Shown: positions 23,585 to 35,512 of the stretch, one piece after another | How positions within the stretch are numbered: position 1 is the stretch's first letter | Layout of the letters: each line of letters begins with the position of its first letter | NCBI GenBank assembly: GCA_027405735.1 | Contig: JAPEHQ010000014.1 | Coordinates: 1 to 64,000, forward strand | Reading direction: 5' to 3' | Length of the DNA: 64,000 nucleotides | Origin: Mucor racemosus | Taxonomy: Eukaryota; Mucoromycota; Mucoromycetes; Mucorales; Mucoraceae | Position numbers and translations under genes: made by a program | Notes under the pieces: model-generated | Seen by the model: the letters and a program-made list of their open reading frames with translations, nothing else | Database searches by the model: none | What the model was told of the DNA's origin: nothing

Positions 23585-25701
23585 TCAATAGTATTTAAGT
23601 GCAATCATTGCTACTGAATCGCATAACCAAGATGTTGTGTTTGCCTTAGGACTTTTAAAAGGGTTTAATAGCATGCTTTATCAAACTTATTACTTAGATG
23701 TTAAATACTTACCATATGCTATTATCATCTTGTTTTTTTATTTAATTGCTGTATTATTAAAAATCAAGCTTTCCATAGCTTATAACAATGACAGTAGGAT
23801 GTTTCTGATTTTAGATTGACATTTACAATAAGGCGGGCTGATGATACGTTTGATACTACTGTAGATGGATGGAACCAGTCAATTTAGTTTATGAAATTTG
23901 ACTGCAAATACCGAGGAACGATTTGTAAGTACTTAATAAGTTGGTTCTAATAAAGCATTGAATACATTGGATTGGGACAAAGAGGGCAGAAAGGCGACAA
24001 TATGTTCCTGTGATGGCAACGTTTATGTTTATGATATTGGAGAGGTAAGACTAAAACTCGATGTAGATTACCTCTAGAGCAATAATTATAAAGTAAGACT
24101 ATATTTATCAACAAATAAACTACGATACAATATTAATATGTACAAATATTTACAGTACCAAGTTTGAATCAAGTGGGTACAGCATCGTAAGTTCTTGAAA
24201 AAGTTCTGAGGTATAATAAAATCTCTTATTTTTAAAACTTACAAGGCTTATAAGCGGAATATTAATTTAGAAAATTATTTTTGTCCAGATCATCATTTTG
24301 ACATTTTTTTATTTTTTTTTTCTGATTTTGCAATTCTAGAGTGAATTATACTACCAATTATAAAAACAAAAAATATACACATATGCAGAATTTAGCGCTC
24401 TATTTGCTCAATAAAAAATAACAAACATTTTTATTGCAAAGTAATACATGAAAATCCTTTAACCAAAATCTTGTTTTTGGGGCAAAAGTACAAAGTTTCA
24501 TTACTTAACATTTAATATTAAGCTTTTATAAAATGTGTATTATCTATAGCTACAATTTTCTCTCATAATGTAGTATATTTAAAAGTTGATTTTGGTATCA
24601 AAATTTGATTTTTCTGTTTTTTTATCAAAATCATGAGTGTTGGTAAGGATGAAATGAGCCCCAAAAATGTCCGCTAAAAAATCTGAATTTTCAGACCGTA
24701 TGTGCTTAAATATAAGAAAAGCTGAAAAAGGAACGCCTTTTTATTTAAAACTTAGATATATCATCATATGAGAGACAACTTAGCTGTTCAATCTTGCTAT
24801 GCTTAATTACGGTGTTGCTCTAGGGGCTCGCTTTTGCAGTTTTTTAATAAATCTATGATATGACAGCCTGTTTTCTGGTAGAAAATGCATGTTGTTTCTA
24901 TGATAACAGATATTGGCTGTTTTGTTTAGCTTATGGGTTGATGCGCTGTAATGCTGCTTTTACATTGGCTGAAATGTGCAATTTAGCAGGGTTTTAATTG
25001 CGCTAAAGAATGTAAAGCCTTGAAAATCCTTTTATACGTGTGCTGTTTCTCTCTTTTTGTTTTCATATTCCAACGATATATTCACCGTTTGATAAGGCAT
25101 ATCAGCAGACTATCAAACTGGTATTCTTTTCTTTTATCTGAATACGCATGCTAGTATATGGGACTAATGTTTTAATATAGGTAGCATTCATTCGTTATAT
25201 TAGAGACTGATATTTTTATTTAACTACATTCTAAGACGAAATATCATTATTTACTACTGTATTTTTGGACGTATTTCTTGATTACCAGGTCAAATCGAAG
25301 GCAATGATACTTACTGTATATCTATTCAATGAAAAGCTAGAACTGGCTATAAACTCACGAAATGTTCCAGGAAAGTGATAAAATTTCAAATGACATAGAA
25401 ACACAAAAAAAAAAAGAATAATCTAATGTTTTGCATAATAACCATAGTTTTGATGGTAGCTATACTTGAAAACATATCTTTTTACAGCTGACAATCCGTA
25501 AGCTAAAATATTAAGTTTAAAGAAGGTTAATTTGTTTAAATTCTATACGTGATAAAGTAACATATATAATATTAGATTTGACTTGCCTATAAATTTAAGC
25601 AGTAAGTGGTATTTAAGTTTATGCTCGAGCAAAGACCATTGTTGCTGTAAACATTATAATTTATAATATCTATAAAATATTTACAAATGATGATAATCGT
25701 A
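23585..25701 (+). pseudogene. Dynein-exon repeat, copy B
   Basis: An intron-like acceptor (CTGATTTTAG, ending near 23815) leads into a decayed dynein intermediate chain exon at about 23816-24044: FDTTV, NQSI, TEERF, LNTLDWDKEGRKATICS and GNVYVYDIGE in mixed frames. A donor-like GTAAG follows at 24045. The remaining 1.65 kb is the same AT-rich tail found in copies A, C and D. The copy stops at the TA where the pogo-like element at 25702 inserted. It has the same orientation as copy D in the right palindrome arm and is more diverged from C and D than those are from each other. Confidence 0.7.
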
Positions 25702-26349
25702 CAGTCGTGATTAGATTTAGTGGAATCGTTTGGAGGGAGAAAGGTGTCCACTAAATCAAATTTTCCACCAAATCGAATAAATCATTTTCCGTAATATTGG
25801 ATCAAAAAATGAGAATAAAAAGGCGTTACTAGTTTATATTATTAAATAATGTTGTTAATAAAGGCTTTTCATATTCGAACAACTGAATTAAACAATGGAT
25901 AATAAGAAATTTATTAAAAAACTGAGGTAAATTAGGCACATGATTTGGTTATTCTCCATATTTCTTCTAATTTCATGGCTACCAGATCAAGCTATTCACG
26001 GCTAAATACAGTTTTATTCAATAGTGTTTATGTTTTACTAATATAGTGGACTGGTACACTATGAACAAAAAATCTCTTAATTCTCTTAATTGTGCCACAT
26101 TAAGGAAAATAAGAAAATTTTCACTGCTTATTTTTTTAAAATTTTGTCTTATTTTCCTTAATGTGGCATAATTAAGAGAATTAAGGGATTTCTTCTTTAT
26201 AGTGGTAGAGACAAAATTGTCCACTATTCCCTGAATCGATTCAGTGGATTTAGGCAGTAAAATTATGAAAAAAAAAACGGGAGATTTCAAACTGTCCATT
26301 AAATCGAAATCCGTTATTTACGAGTCCACTAAATCAAATCACGACTGTA
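25700..26349. mobile_element. pogo/Tc1-like MITE with 28-bp terminal inverted repeats and TA duplication
   Basis: The element runs 25702-26347 (646 bases). Its left end reads CAGTCGTGATTAGATTTAGT and its right end, on the other strand, CAGTCGTGATTTGATTTAGT. Both then continue GGAxTCG. TA flanks both sides (25700-25701 and 26348-26349). There is no transposase frame, so it is non-autonomous. The inverted repeats continue loosely inward, with further ACTAAATC blocks. A second MITE is nested inside (26057-26205). Its right edge is exactly where the giant inverted repeat begins. Confidence 0.8.
26055..26207. mobile_element. MITE M1, nested hairpin element
   Basis: About 149 bases, from CACTATGAACAAAAAATCTC to its inverted end at TTCTTTATAGTGG, flanked by TA on both sides. 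The two halves are almost complementary from end to end (TTAATTGTGCCACATTAAGG against its mirror), with a loop of about 30 bases, so the RNA would fold into a long hairpin. It sits inside the pogo-like element. The same family occurs at 29464-29606 and 39591-39733. Confidence 0.8.
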
Positions 26350-27649
26350 GGTATCTTATCAATTGAAAAAAAAATAGCATCAAACAACATGGATTCGTTT
26401 GAATTTTGACATTAAAATTTAAGTACAATTTGTATCTTTTATTTACAATATTTTGTTTAATTATAGCTACATTTTTGATAGAATAATAATGTATTGAATC
26501 CAAAAATTACAAAAACAACAAACATGGCTGGTCATGTTTATCAATTAAACACAAAACATCGGGATTTTTCATATCATGTTTCTTTACATTATAATGTGCC
26601 CAAAGTGCGTCGCTTTCATCTGTACTATTCCGATTAACTCTACCTGCATTTCTGATGGAGTAATGATACATTTTGGTTCATAAACAAGTACCTTTGAAAC
26701 AGTCGAAATGATGAGAGCGAGTGATATTACTCGAATTTGAAAGGGCGCCGAAATTTGCTAAGGGTATAAACCGGCCAATTATATCGCTCGATTCAAATCC
26801 TAAAAACCATTTTTAGGAGCGTCGTTTTAAATTTTGTCAATCCCAGATTCGTTCCGTAATCAATTTTGGATTAGATTTTTCATGAAAAACGATTCTAAAA
26901 ATTAAAATCGAATCATACTCGTGAGAATAGATAGTAAGTTGAATATGTTTATGAGAAACTTTTGACGTACATTTTTATTTCGCGTCGAATGGTGTTATTT
27001 TTAAAAATAATTTCTTAATAAAATTTTACACAAAATTAAAAATAAAAAATAACAGTTTTTGGGTAAAAAGTCATATTAGTTGAAAACAACCCATTAAATT
27101 AAACTATTGTAAATAATAGCCCTTATTTATACCTACATTTTGATATATTATTAATGATTGTAGCTATCTTTTTGGCTGAGAAAAATCAACTTTTTGATAT
27201 ATTTTTCAAAAAATCTATTTTCAGACGACCATATATAAGGGAAAAATTGATGGAGCTGAATTTGATTAGAAAAATTTACTAAAACTCAAATTTCTCCATG
27301 AGGTGTTGATACTTTTTGGAACAAAAAAATGAATTGGGTAGACAATCATTGGCACTATTATGTTAGCTAATAATTGCTTTAGGGAGCATATTTAGCTCTG
27401 CTTAATTTTGAAGAATTATCATTCTGATTTTTTAGACTTACCTCTCAAAATATCAGAAACATAAAGAAAGTTTTCGAATCTTTTAAGATTTTAATATGTA
27501 TGTTATAAAAAATAAAAAACAAGTAGTGTTTCATAATTGTTAAGACTTTGGTAGCTTATAATTTTATCGAGCTATTATCGACTAAATGCCATCATTTTTA
27601 GTAAGGAAAATCAAATACTGAGCCTTTTAAGCATTTAGTACCCACTTCT

Positions 27650-27946
27650 ATGCATATTGGATGGGATTTATTAGCTTATTGTGATACTGTAGTATATAAA
27701 GAAGAATTTGGTATTATTTGTTCAAGGACTTCCAATAGATTTATTGATTTGGTAAACTATCTGTGTCAAATATTGATCGTGCAATTTTCAATCCCAAGAC
27801 AATTTTTATGGAATTTTTTTAAAATTCATCCACTTGTTATGAGAATTATAACAGCCATGATGAATGCCACACATATTGTACAGGGAATATTAAAGTACTT
27901 TCTGCTTGATGGTAAAAAAAATCAATCAGAGATGATGAGAAAATAA
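27650..27946 (+). other. Unrecognised 98-codon open frame, present in both palindrome arms
   Basis: It starts MHIGWDLLAYCDTVV and ends in GKKNQSEMMRK. The mirror copy is 41251-41547 on the minus strand and is intact. It has a hydrophobic middle but no recognisable family, and no intron or promoter evidence. Preservation in both arms follows from the arms being nearly identical, so it is not evidence of selection. Probably not a gene. Confidence 0.2.
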
Positions 27947-28199
27947 CCGCTCACAATAAGCTACTGTACATGACTTGAGTCAGCGCTAGTTACATTCTAT
28001 AGATATGCATTTAATGACAAAAATCTTTATTTTCAAATCTATAAGAGCATTCATTTATGTCTAGCAGAGAAAGGGCTTTAGTGGATCTGAGAAAATTCTG
28101 TGCTCATATACTATACTTCTTGTATTGTAACAACAGTTTTTGAATTATGGTTACACATGTGGCCCATGTTAAATGAATGACGTAAATATTCCGAGCCTT

Positions 28200-28272
28200 C
28201 ACGCGTATATATACCGCAGCAAAGAGAAAACTTTTTCTTTTTCTTCTTTCTCCTCTTTTATAACTCATGGAT
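28200..28272 (+). promoter_or_regulatory. Orphan core-promoter-like segment in the palindrome arms
   Basis: CGCGTATATATACCGC, then a CT-rich run (TTTTTCTTTTTCTTCTTTCT), then an ATG at 28268. This looks like the core promoters and leaders of the true genes here (for example at 44390-44458). The frame after the ATG stops after six codons (MDVNNQ). The mirror copy is at about 40926-40997. It may be a captured host promoter. Confidence 0.35.
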
Positions 28273-28829
28273 GTCAACAATCAGTAATGGTTGTTGGCAT
28301 GCTATTTCGAGGATATGTTTGAATGAAATAGTACGTTTTAAATCCTCTAAAAAAAACAAAGCAATCTATATCCTGTTGAGTTTCGAAGTGGAATGCTTTT
28401 CAGTACAGTAAAAACAGAAAAGGGCATCCTCGAAGGCAAGACTTCTTCTTGAAGAAGCAAATATAATCAGGTAACTGGTAGTTTTGGATGCGTTTTTAGC
28501 CAGGGGGTTGAATAACTAAAAAAAATGCATCGAACAGAGTTTTTGAATTACATGTAATACTATCTGGCTGTTCTAAAACTACCCCAGAAAGTTTTCCCAT
28601 GAGAGACTTAAAATATGCTATAGCTCCCAACAATATCCTCGCAATATATTAGCAGCAACAAGCAAGCGCCTTTAAGCGTGTACAATCTCCTTAGGGGAGG
28701 ATCTGTCCGTTTAGAGATTGGAGTTGTTAGTTTCAAGAAATTGCAAAAAAAGTATCGACCCTGTTTATGTGGCAGGCTCACCCAACAACATTTCAACCGA
28801 TTGCTTCAATGACAAGTAAAATGACTCAA

Positions 28830-28925
28830 GACACGACCAAGGCAAGACCAAGGCAAGATCAAAACAGCATCAAGGCAATACCAAGGCAAAATTAAGACAG
28901 CACCAAGGCAATACCAAGGCAACAA
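28830..28925 (+). repeat. Short minisatellite, unit ACCAAGGCAA
   Basis: About nine imperfect copies of a ten-base unit. The mirror is at about 40272-40367. Non-coding. Confidence 0.65.
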
Positions 28926-29461
28926 CATATCAACTAGGCAATGTCAATGGGCCCTGTATCTTTTTTCCCTCTATTATTAGAGGTTTTTAATGGCAGTATA
29001 AAATGTAAAATATAAAGCTATAGCATATGTCTCGTAAATCCCTGATCCTTCACATATTAGTTCATCAATTGCTCTAATGGTTCAAATTTATCTAATAGTA
29101 AAGGTTTCCAATAAAAGTGTAATTTTTTCCTTGATAACAAATTTATTGATTTCCGGCTATTCTATTATTATTGATTTAATGTTTGTTGATTGATGAAAAG
29201 TAAATGATATATGAGATTAAAGGTTTTTTGTACTTTATACTGTATACTGTATACTATATATAATAATAATTGTGAGGCTGATTGACATTTGATATAAAAT
29301 TTGGTTGCTGTAGTATTTTGTTTGAGCATGGGCAAAATATAAATACTGTTAGAAAATGGCAACAAAATGCAAAACCTCACGAAGATTGAAAGAGGCTATT
29401 TACATTCATAACTGTTGTACAAAAACAGCATGTCAATACATACAGTAGTTCTAGTATACAG

Positions 29462-29608
29462 TACACTATGAAGAAAAAATCTCTTAATCCTCTTAATTGT
29501 GCCGCATTAAGGCAAATAAGAAAATTTTCACTGATTATTTTTTTGAATTTCGCCTTGATATGTCACAATTAAGAGAACAAATTAAGACGTTTTTTCTTCA
29601 TAGTGGTA
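29462..29608. mobile_element. MITE M2 (left arm)
   Basis: Same family as M1: CACTATGAAGAAAAAATCTC at the left and its complement ending TTCTTCATAGTGG at the right, flanked by TA. It has the same self-complementary body. The mirror-image copy is at 39591-39733, so this insertion happened before the arms were duplicated. Confidence 0.8.
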
Positions 29609-29689
29609 TATGCAAATGCATAGTGAGCGTTTACTTTTGGCTTTAGATTAATAAGTAAATGCATCTATTAGTAGCGTTCGCAAAATGAC

Positions 29690-30060
29690 CGAGCCCAACA
29701 CTACGGCCGACCTGTTGTGCTGCACAAGATGATTTTGTTGCGTCCATGTGGGCTGCACACTATGGCCTGATGCGTTGTTGCACCCACTGAATACTAGCTA
29801 AAAAAGATAACAAGATGTGCATGGGCATAACAAAAGAAACTGCTCACAAGCACAGCAAAAAGATTGTATGTGCAGAATTATAGATTTTGTCCGAGTGCAT
29901 GACATTAATCCCATGTGTGCATAATAATAGTAGAATTGCACATAAGCATATCATTATTCCTATTTGTGCATAATAATAATAAAATCTGACCATGAGCATA
30001 ATGAGCTGATCGTATGGGCAAAAATTGGTTTGTAAATGAGCATCGTGCCGTTCTCAAAAT
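29690..30060. repeat. Segment shared with the palindrome spacer
   Basis: The block around CTACGGCCGACCTGTTGTGC and the AATAACAAGATGTGCATGGG area recur, reversed, at 33430-33620 in the spacer, and in mirror at 39137-39507. So a third, more diverged copy lies between the arms. It may be another non-autonomous DNA element; I could not fix its ends. Confidence 0.5.
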
Positions 30061-30189
30061 TCCATTGCATTTTTTTTACTGGAATGGGGTTTTATATTAC
30101 ATTTGCTTTTATTAATATAGCTTATACATACTTATATAGACAATACCATTCAATATGTTTCTGATGTAGGGCAATACATGCAAGGTCCA

Positions 30190-32560
30190 ATACATTTACT
30201 GTACGATTATCATTATTTGTAAATATGTTTATAGTTATTATAATGCTTACAGCAACAATGGTCTTTGCTCGAGAATAAACTTAAATAACCCTTACTGCTT
30301 AAATTTATATGCAAGCCAAATCTACAATTATAGACGTTGCTTTATCATTCATAAAATTTAAACAAATTAACCTTGTTTAAACTTACTATTTTAGTTTACG
30401 ATTGTCAACTGTAAAAAGATTTGTTTTCAAGTATGCAGTAGTTACGATCATAACTATAGTTATTAAGCAAGACATCAGATTATTCCTTTTTTTTTTGTGT
30501 TTCTATATCATTTGAGATTTTATCACTTTTCTGGAACATTTCGTGAGTTTGTAGCCAGCTCTAGCTTTTCATTGAGTAGATATAAATATCATTGCCTTCC
30601 ATTTGATCTGGTAATCAAGAACTACGTCCAACAATACAGTAGTAAATAATGATATTTGATCTTAGAATGTAGTTAAATAAAAATATCAGTCTCTAATATA
30701 ACGAATGCTACCTATATTAAAAACATTAGTCCCATATGCTAGCATGCGTATTCAGATAAAAGAAAAGAATTCCAGTTTGATAGTCTGATATGCCTTATCA
30801 AACGGTGAAAATATCCTTGGAATATGAAAGCAAAAAGAGAGAAATAACACACGTAGAAAAGGATTTTCAAGGCTTTACATTATTTAGCGCAATTAAAACC
30901 CTGCTAAATTGCACATTCCAGTCAATGAGAAACATTTCTATTTACCATCAATAATTATTAGCAGATAATGTGAGATATTTCGCAAGCTTCAAACATCTCA
31001 TAATTTTTTTTTCTTTAAAAAAATCAATCAAAAAAAGCATGACTAAGTTTTTTTGGAACTTAATCATTAGGGATTGTAGATATATTTATTGCTTGATTAT
31101 CAATTTACAAAATAATATTAATTTCTATTTTAATTTTAATTCTTATTATAATATTATAATTACATGATCATGAATGTCTCTCAATGTAAAAGCAGCATTA
31201 CAGCGCATGAACCATAAACTAAGCAAAATACGCAATATCTGTTATCATAGAAACATGCATTTTTCTACCAGAAAGCCCGTCTGTCATATCGTACATTCAT
31301 TAAAAAATTGCAAAAGCGAGCCCGTAGAGCGACACCGTAGTTGAGCATAGCAAGATTGAACGGCTAAGTCTCTTACACTATGGAATATCTATGTTTCAAA
31401 TAAAAAAGCGTTTGTTTTTTTTTTACTTTTCTTATATTTAACTATATACTGTCTGAAAATTCAGACTCTGTAGCGGACATTTTTGGGGCTCATTTTATCC
31501 TTACCAATACACATGATTTATATCAAAAAACAGAAAAATCAAATTTTGATACCAAAATTAGCGTTTAAACATACTACATTGTGAGAGAAAATTGTAGCCA
31601 TAACTAATATACATTTTATGAAAGCTTAATATTAAATGTTAAGTAATGAAACTTTGTACTTTTGCCCCAAAAACGGGATTTTGGTTAAAGGATTTTTATG
31701 TAATATTTTGCAATAAAAACGTTTGTTATTTTTTATTGAGCAAATAGAGCGCTAAATTTTGTATATATGTATATTTTTTATTTTTATAATTGGCAGTATA
31801 ATTAACTCTAGATTTGCAAAATCAGAAAAAAAAATTAAAAAATGTCAAAATTAATGATCTGGATAAGAATAATTTTCTAAATTAATATCCCGCTTATAAG
31901 CCTTGTGAGTCTTAAAAATAAGGGATTTTATAATACTTCAGAACTTTTTCAAGAATTTACGATGCTGTACCAATTTGATTCAAGCTTATTACTGTAAATC
32001 TTTATATATGTTAATATTGCGTGGTAGTTTAATTGATGATAATATAGTCTTACGTTATAATTATTGCGCTAGAGGTAATTTACATTGAGCTTTAATCTTA
32101 CGTTTCCAATATCATAAACATAAACATAAACATAAACATTATCATCACTGAAACCTATTGCCGCCTTTTTATCCTCTTTTTCCGAAGCAAATTACTTAAT
32201 GCTTTATCAGAACCAACTGAAGCAGCACTTACAAATGATTCCTCGGCATTTGCATTCAAATTCCATAAACTAAATTGACTGGTTCCATATACAGTAGTAT
32301 CAAACTTATTATTAGTCCTCCATATGATAAATGCCGCCAATCTAAAATTAGAAACATCCCATTGTCATTGTTACAAGCTATTAAAAGCTTAATTTTAAAT
32401 AATACAGCTATTAAATACAAAACAAGATGATACTAATAGCATATGGTGAGTATTCAAAATCTAAGTGAGTTTGATGAAGTATGCTTCTAAACCCTTTTGA
32501 AAATCCTGAGGCAAACACAAGATCTTGGTCCTGTAATTTCTATCCATCAAAATGTCGCAA
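30190..32560 (-). pseudogene. Dynein-exon repeat, copy C (left arm)
   Basis: Read on the minus strand, the exon lies at about 32340-32110: acceptor-like TTTTAG, then FDTTVYGTSQFSLWNLNANA, EESFVSAASVGSDKALS and, after a frameshift, KKAAIG and VYVYDIG. This matches the blade of dynein intermediate chains that reads LDLWNLN...ALNRVRW...VGDSEG.I.VYDVGE. A GTTTATG hexamer is expanded four-fold inside it. The remaining 1.9 kb is the shared AT-rich tail. A 254-base insert interrupts the tail at 30928-31181. Confidence 0.75.
30923..31186. mobile_element. 254-bp insert with 5-bp duplication CAATG, left-arm copy
   Basis: Copies A and B of the dynein-exon repeat read straight through TTTACATTGGCTGAAATGTG, but here 254 bases (30928-31181) are inserted. 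CAATG is duplicated at both edges. The ends are short inverted repeats (AGAAACATT at one side, AATGTCTCT at the other). The interior is very AT-rich. The mirror copy is 38016-38269. Class unknown; a small non-autonomous DNA element is likely. Confidence 0.7.
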
Positions 32561-34208
32561 TTTTCACCACACAATGAATGCACCTTTTATTAATCTTGGC
32601 CTCGATATACATTGGGTATCAGTTTTTCACTATTGTATTTTCTCTGATTCATTAATATTAGGCCATATTGAACGATAGTGTATCAAATTTAAATTTACTA
32701 TTATACTGTTGGTATTTTTTTCTGTTATTATTAATTTAAAAACTTGATCCTATTATTATTATTATCATTATTGATTATAGTCGTCAAAATGATTCGTACA
32801 GTAAATCATATTACCATTTCAAATTGGTAGAAATTATACAATTGATATCTGCACTTAACACTTAACACTTGTAGATTGGAAAGTTGATGTCGTCTGTCTT
32901 TAGCTTGATGAATAATGCGTACTTTGGTTAACCAGTATGATTTATAATTGGAGGTGTTTCTACTCCTAAAAACTGAATTTTTAAATGCAACTGCATCTGT
33001 TGAATATCACTTGAGTTTCTGCGAGTTGTAGCTCATGTTATACTAACTCCCATTTTGGTAAAGATTGCTTTACATTCATCCACATTCAATTTTTCTGTTA
33101 TACAGCTTAATATTATTAATGTACTAACATTGAGTTGTGTCTATATCTCCATCAAAAATTGGCATTTTTTCCAGATGATGTCTACTACCAATTTCTAGAA
33201 AGCTCTACTATTATTATTTCCAAAAAAAAAATACACTTTAATTTGCTGCATTTCCCAAAATAATGAAAAACTGACAAATACATGTTCACATGTATGAAGA
33301 TTAAAATTGTAGACCAAAGGAGAGTGACGAGCTTAACGGGTGGTAGCGCATGCGCTATAAATTTAGTGGGACACACATATTCGTGAGTTCAAATAACACA
33401 CACGGTATCAATATCACGCACCTTGAAAGAATCTATAATTTTGCACATATAAATATTAGCTTTGTGCTCATGTGCAGTTTCTTTTGTTGAGCCCATGTGC
33501 ATATTGTTATCTTTTTAATTATATTCAGTTTGAACAACAGCTCAGGCTATAGTGTGCAGCAAACCCAGGCACAACACAATCATCTTATGCAGCACAGGTC
33601 GGCTGTAGTGCCTTTATATATAAATCTTTTAAATTTGTGATTTTATGCGCTTTTTGAATCCGGTTGTATTATCTTATATTTTTCAAGTTAAATCTGTTAT
33701 TAGGCTAATAATTTTGTAGGTTGTATTCATGCTTTACTTAAAATAAGCCTTTGAATAATTAATAGCTGAGAGTGTATGGATACATACAATCTTATTTATA
33801 GAAAGCACAAAAATAAAGACTAATAACATTTATCATGGAGAACGTAGGCTTTATTACTAAAAAAACTAATGGTAAAAGAAAGAACCAAGAGCTTCTAGGT
33901 CTTGGTTTAAAAGACTATTTATATGAATTACATTTCAATATGAGTTAGAAATAGAATTTGCTTCAAAATTGGCTGTTTTATACCCTCGAAAACCGAAAAT
34001 AGCAATACAGTCGAACCTTAATTTTTGTATGAAATTGCGATACTCGCAACTTATAGCTGCTTGGAATATTTAAACAACCGTGTCCGGGCTGTCCGGTAAT
34101 TTTTTTTATAAATTTAAAGCTTGGAAATATTATTAGATGGCCGCTTCCAGAGGTTGCTCGGCCTTTTTTGGAGGAGTGACCATTGGCAAAAAGATGAACC
34201 ATATACTA

Positions 34209-35060
34209 TGTTGTATGCCACGAAGTATCATATGTTATCAGTTTCTACATTATTAATATATCGTACAATCTATTGATTACGACATGTATTGAAGTTTGAA
34301 GTGACTACAAAAAATAGTAATTAAAAAACAAAAAAAAGCGTTACGAATACAATTATAACTCTTTGATATTTATTAAGATATAAAGTAAAGCAAAGGTTTA
34401 TGGATTACCATAGCCTTTGTGATATATATATTATTTTCTAATTCTATTAATAATACAGTAATAAGATCTTGAAGCAAGATCTTCGTGGTTTAGGTCTTAG
34501 TTCTTAGTTTGGAAGTACCATTGATACACTTTGACATTTTAAAGTTTTTTGTGATTTAAAGTTATTAGATCTTAGATGTTGCCTAAGATCAATTTGGTTA
34601 CTAAACAAACTTGGGATATGTAGTAGTTTACCACATAAAGTCTTGATATCAGATATAAAAAACTCCTAGAGTACTAATTTTAATCCAATAATTACCAAGA
34701 ACGCTTGGGCCTCAATTATGATACGATATTATTTCATCCCAGCGGTTAATTAATCAAGTAGCTATCAAATCAACATCCAACAAGCACATTTAGCGCAGCA
34801 TTGAAACAAGGTACTTTACAAGCTCTACAAGAACGGTTAAATTATGATTAATCCATTTCAATCCTTAAATTACTATCAAACAGATCTAATGGTTCAATAG
34901 TGCCCTAAGTTACACCTCAGGATATCAATATAAAAGGCCATACTTTTATATCTAAATAAACGATATCTTGTTTTTATTACACATTCGAAGAACTGATTCA
35001 TTACTCATTCTCTTTTAATTGTATTCTTTTTTAAGTATTATTTATCAAACCTAAAAATAC
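34209..35060. mobile_element. LTR2-type repeat, copy 1
   Basis: From TGTTGTATGCCACGAAGTAT to about TACACGACA. It is homologous to 53263-53822, which lacks about 320 bases of the middle. Shared blocks are CAAATCAACATCCAA, ACTATCAAACAGATCTAATG and GAAGAACTGATTCA.TACTC. TG...CA ends suggest an LTR, but no matching target duplication could be seen. Confidence 0.55.
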
Positions 35061-35157
35061 ACGACAAGGCTAAACCTTTGGAAATTCTGCGGATCAGCGC
35101 TAGAAGTGCCTGCCATTGCAACGGGGGGTCATTTGGATTCATATTTGTTGAGAAGAA

Positions 35158-35512
35158 CTGATTGTTGCATCCACAGATTTGGGTACATTCCTTGGTTAAG
35201 ATTACGACACAGTTTGATATGTTAAGTTCTACATTGCTGTGTATTATGTTATGAAGCTCCGTTTATACAGGAATATGGAACTAGTGTGTGTCACCTAGAC
35301 GTAATTGGATATATATATATATAATTAGACTCATTTTGGACTAGTCATATAATTAGAGAATGTGAATATAAAAGAAGATGTTTCGATCTTGTAATAAAGT
35401 TCTTTAGTTTTAGTGTGCTCTTTCATTTTATAACAGTTTTCCTTTATTTTTATTAAATAATTTAGTACATATTTTAGCTTTGAGATTGATATAATCTCCT
35501 GGCGTAACTGAT
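35158..35512. mobile_element. Solo LTR, family LTR1, copy 2, with target duplication CTGAT
   Basis: 35163-35507 matches the LTR at 3520-3867 almost base for base (TGTTGCATCCACAG... to ...CTCCTGGCGTAA). CTGAT flanks it on both sides (35158-35162 and 35508-35512). The last two bases of the LTR (CA) are not distinguishable. It split a 'GHCTF' repeat fragment whose two halves align with 50170-50370. Confidence 0.8.

Larger units (their letters stand above)
26348..33386 (+). repeat. Left arm of giant inverted repeat (about 7.04 kb)
   Basis: Every landmark here reappears reversed at 35812-42849. Positions sum to 69197 across the outer part and 69198 across the inner part, because a poly-A run near 31830 differs by one base. 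I noticed only about ten differences by eye in 7 kb, for example near 26422, 26569, 26877, 32775 and 32855. The arm contains dynein-exon copy C, a 254-base nested insert, MITE M2 and an ACCAAGGCAA minisatellite. It also holds several open frames under 100 codons with no known family (for example 27650-27946, 98 residues). The inner end is at CGTGA (33382-33386), after which the two sides diverge. Confidence 0.95.

Noticed and set aside
27650..27946. 98-codon frame in the arms as a real gene
   Set aside because: No family, no splice signals and no promoter evidence; both copies are intact only because the arms are nearly identical.
28830..28925. CRISPR-like array
   Set aside because: The ten-base unit repeats with no unique spacers and imperfect copies; it is a minisatellite in a eukaryotic repeat region.
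31000..31167. 65-codon frame inside the 254-bp insert as a transposase
   Set aside because: It is a low-complexity AT-rich product (Asn/Ile/Tyr/Phe) with no catalytic motif, and the element is too small.
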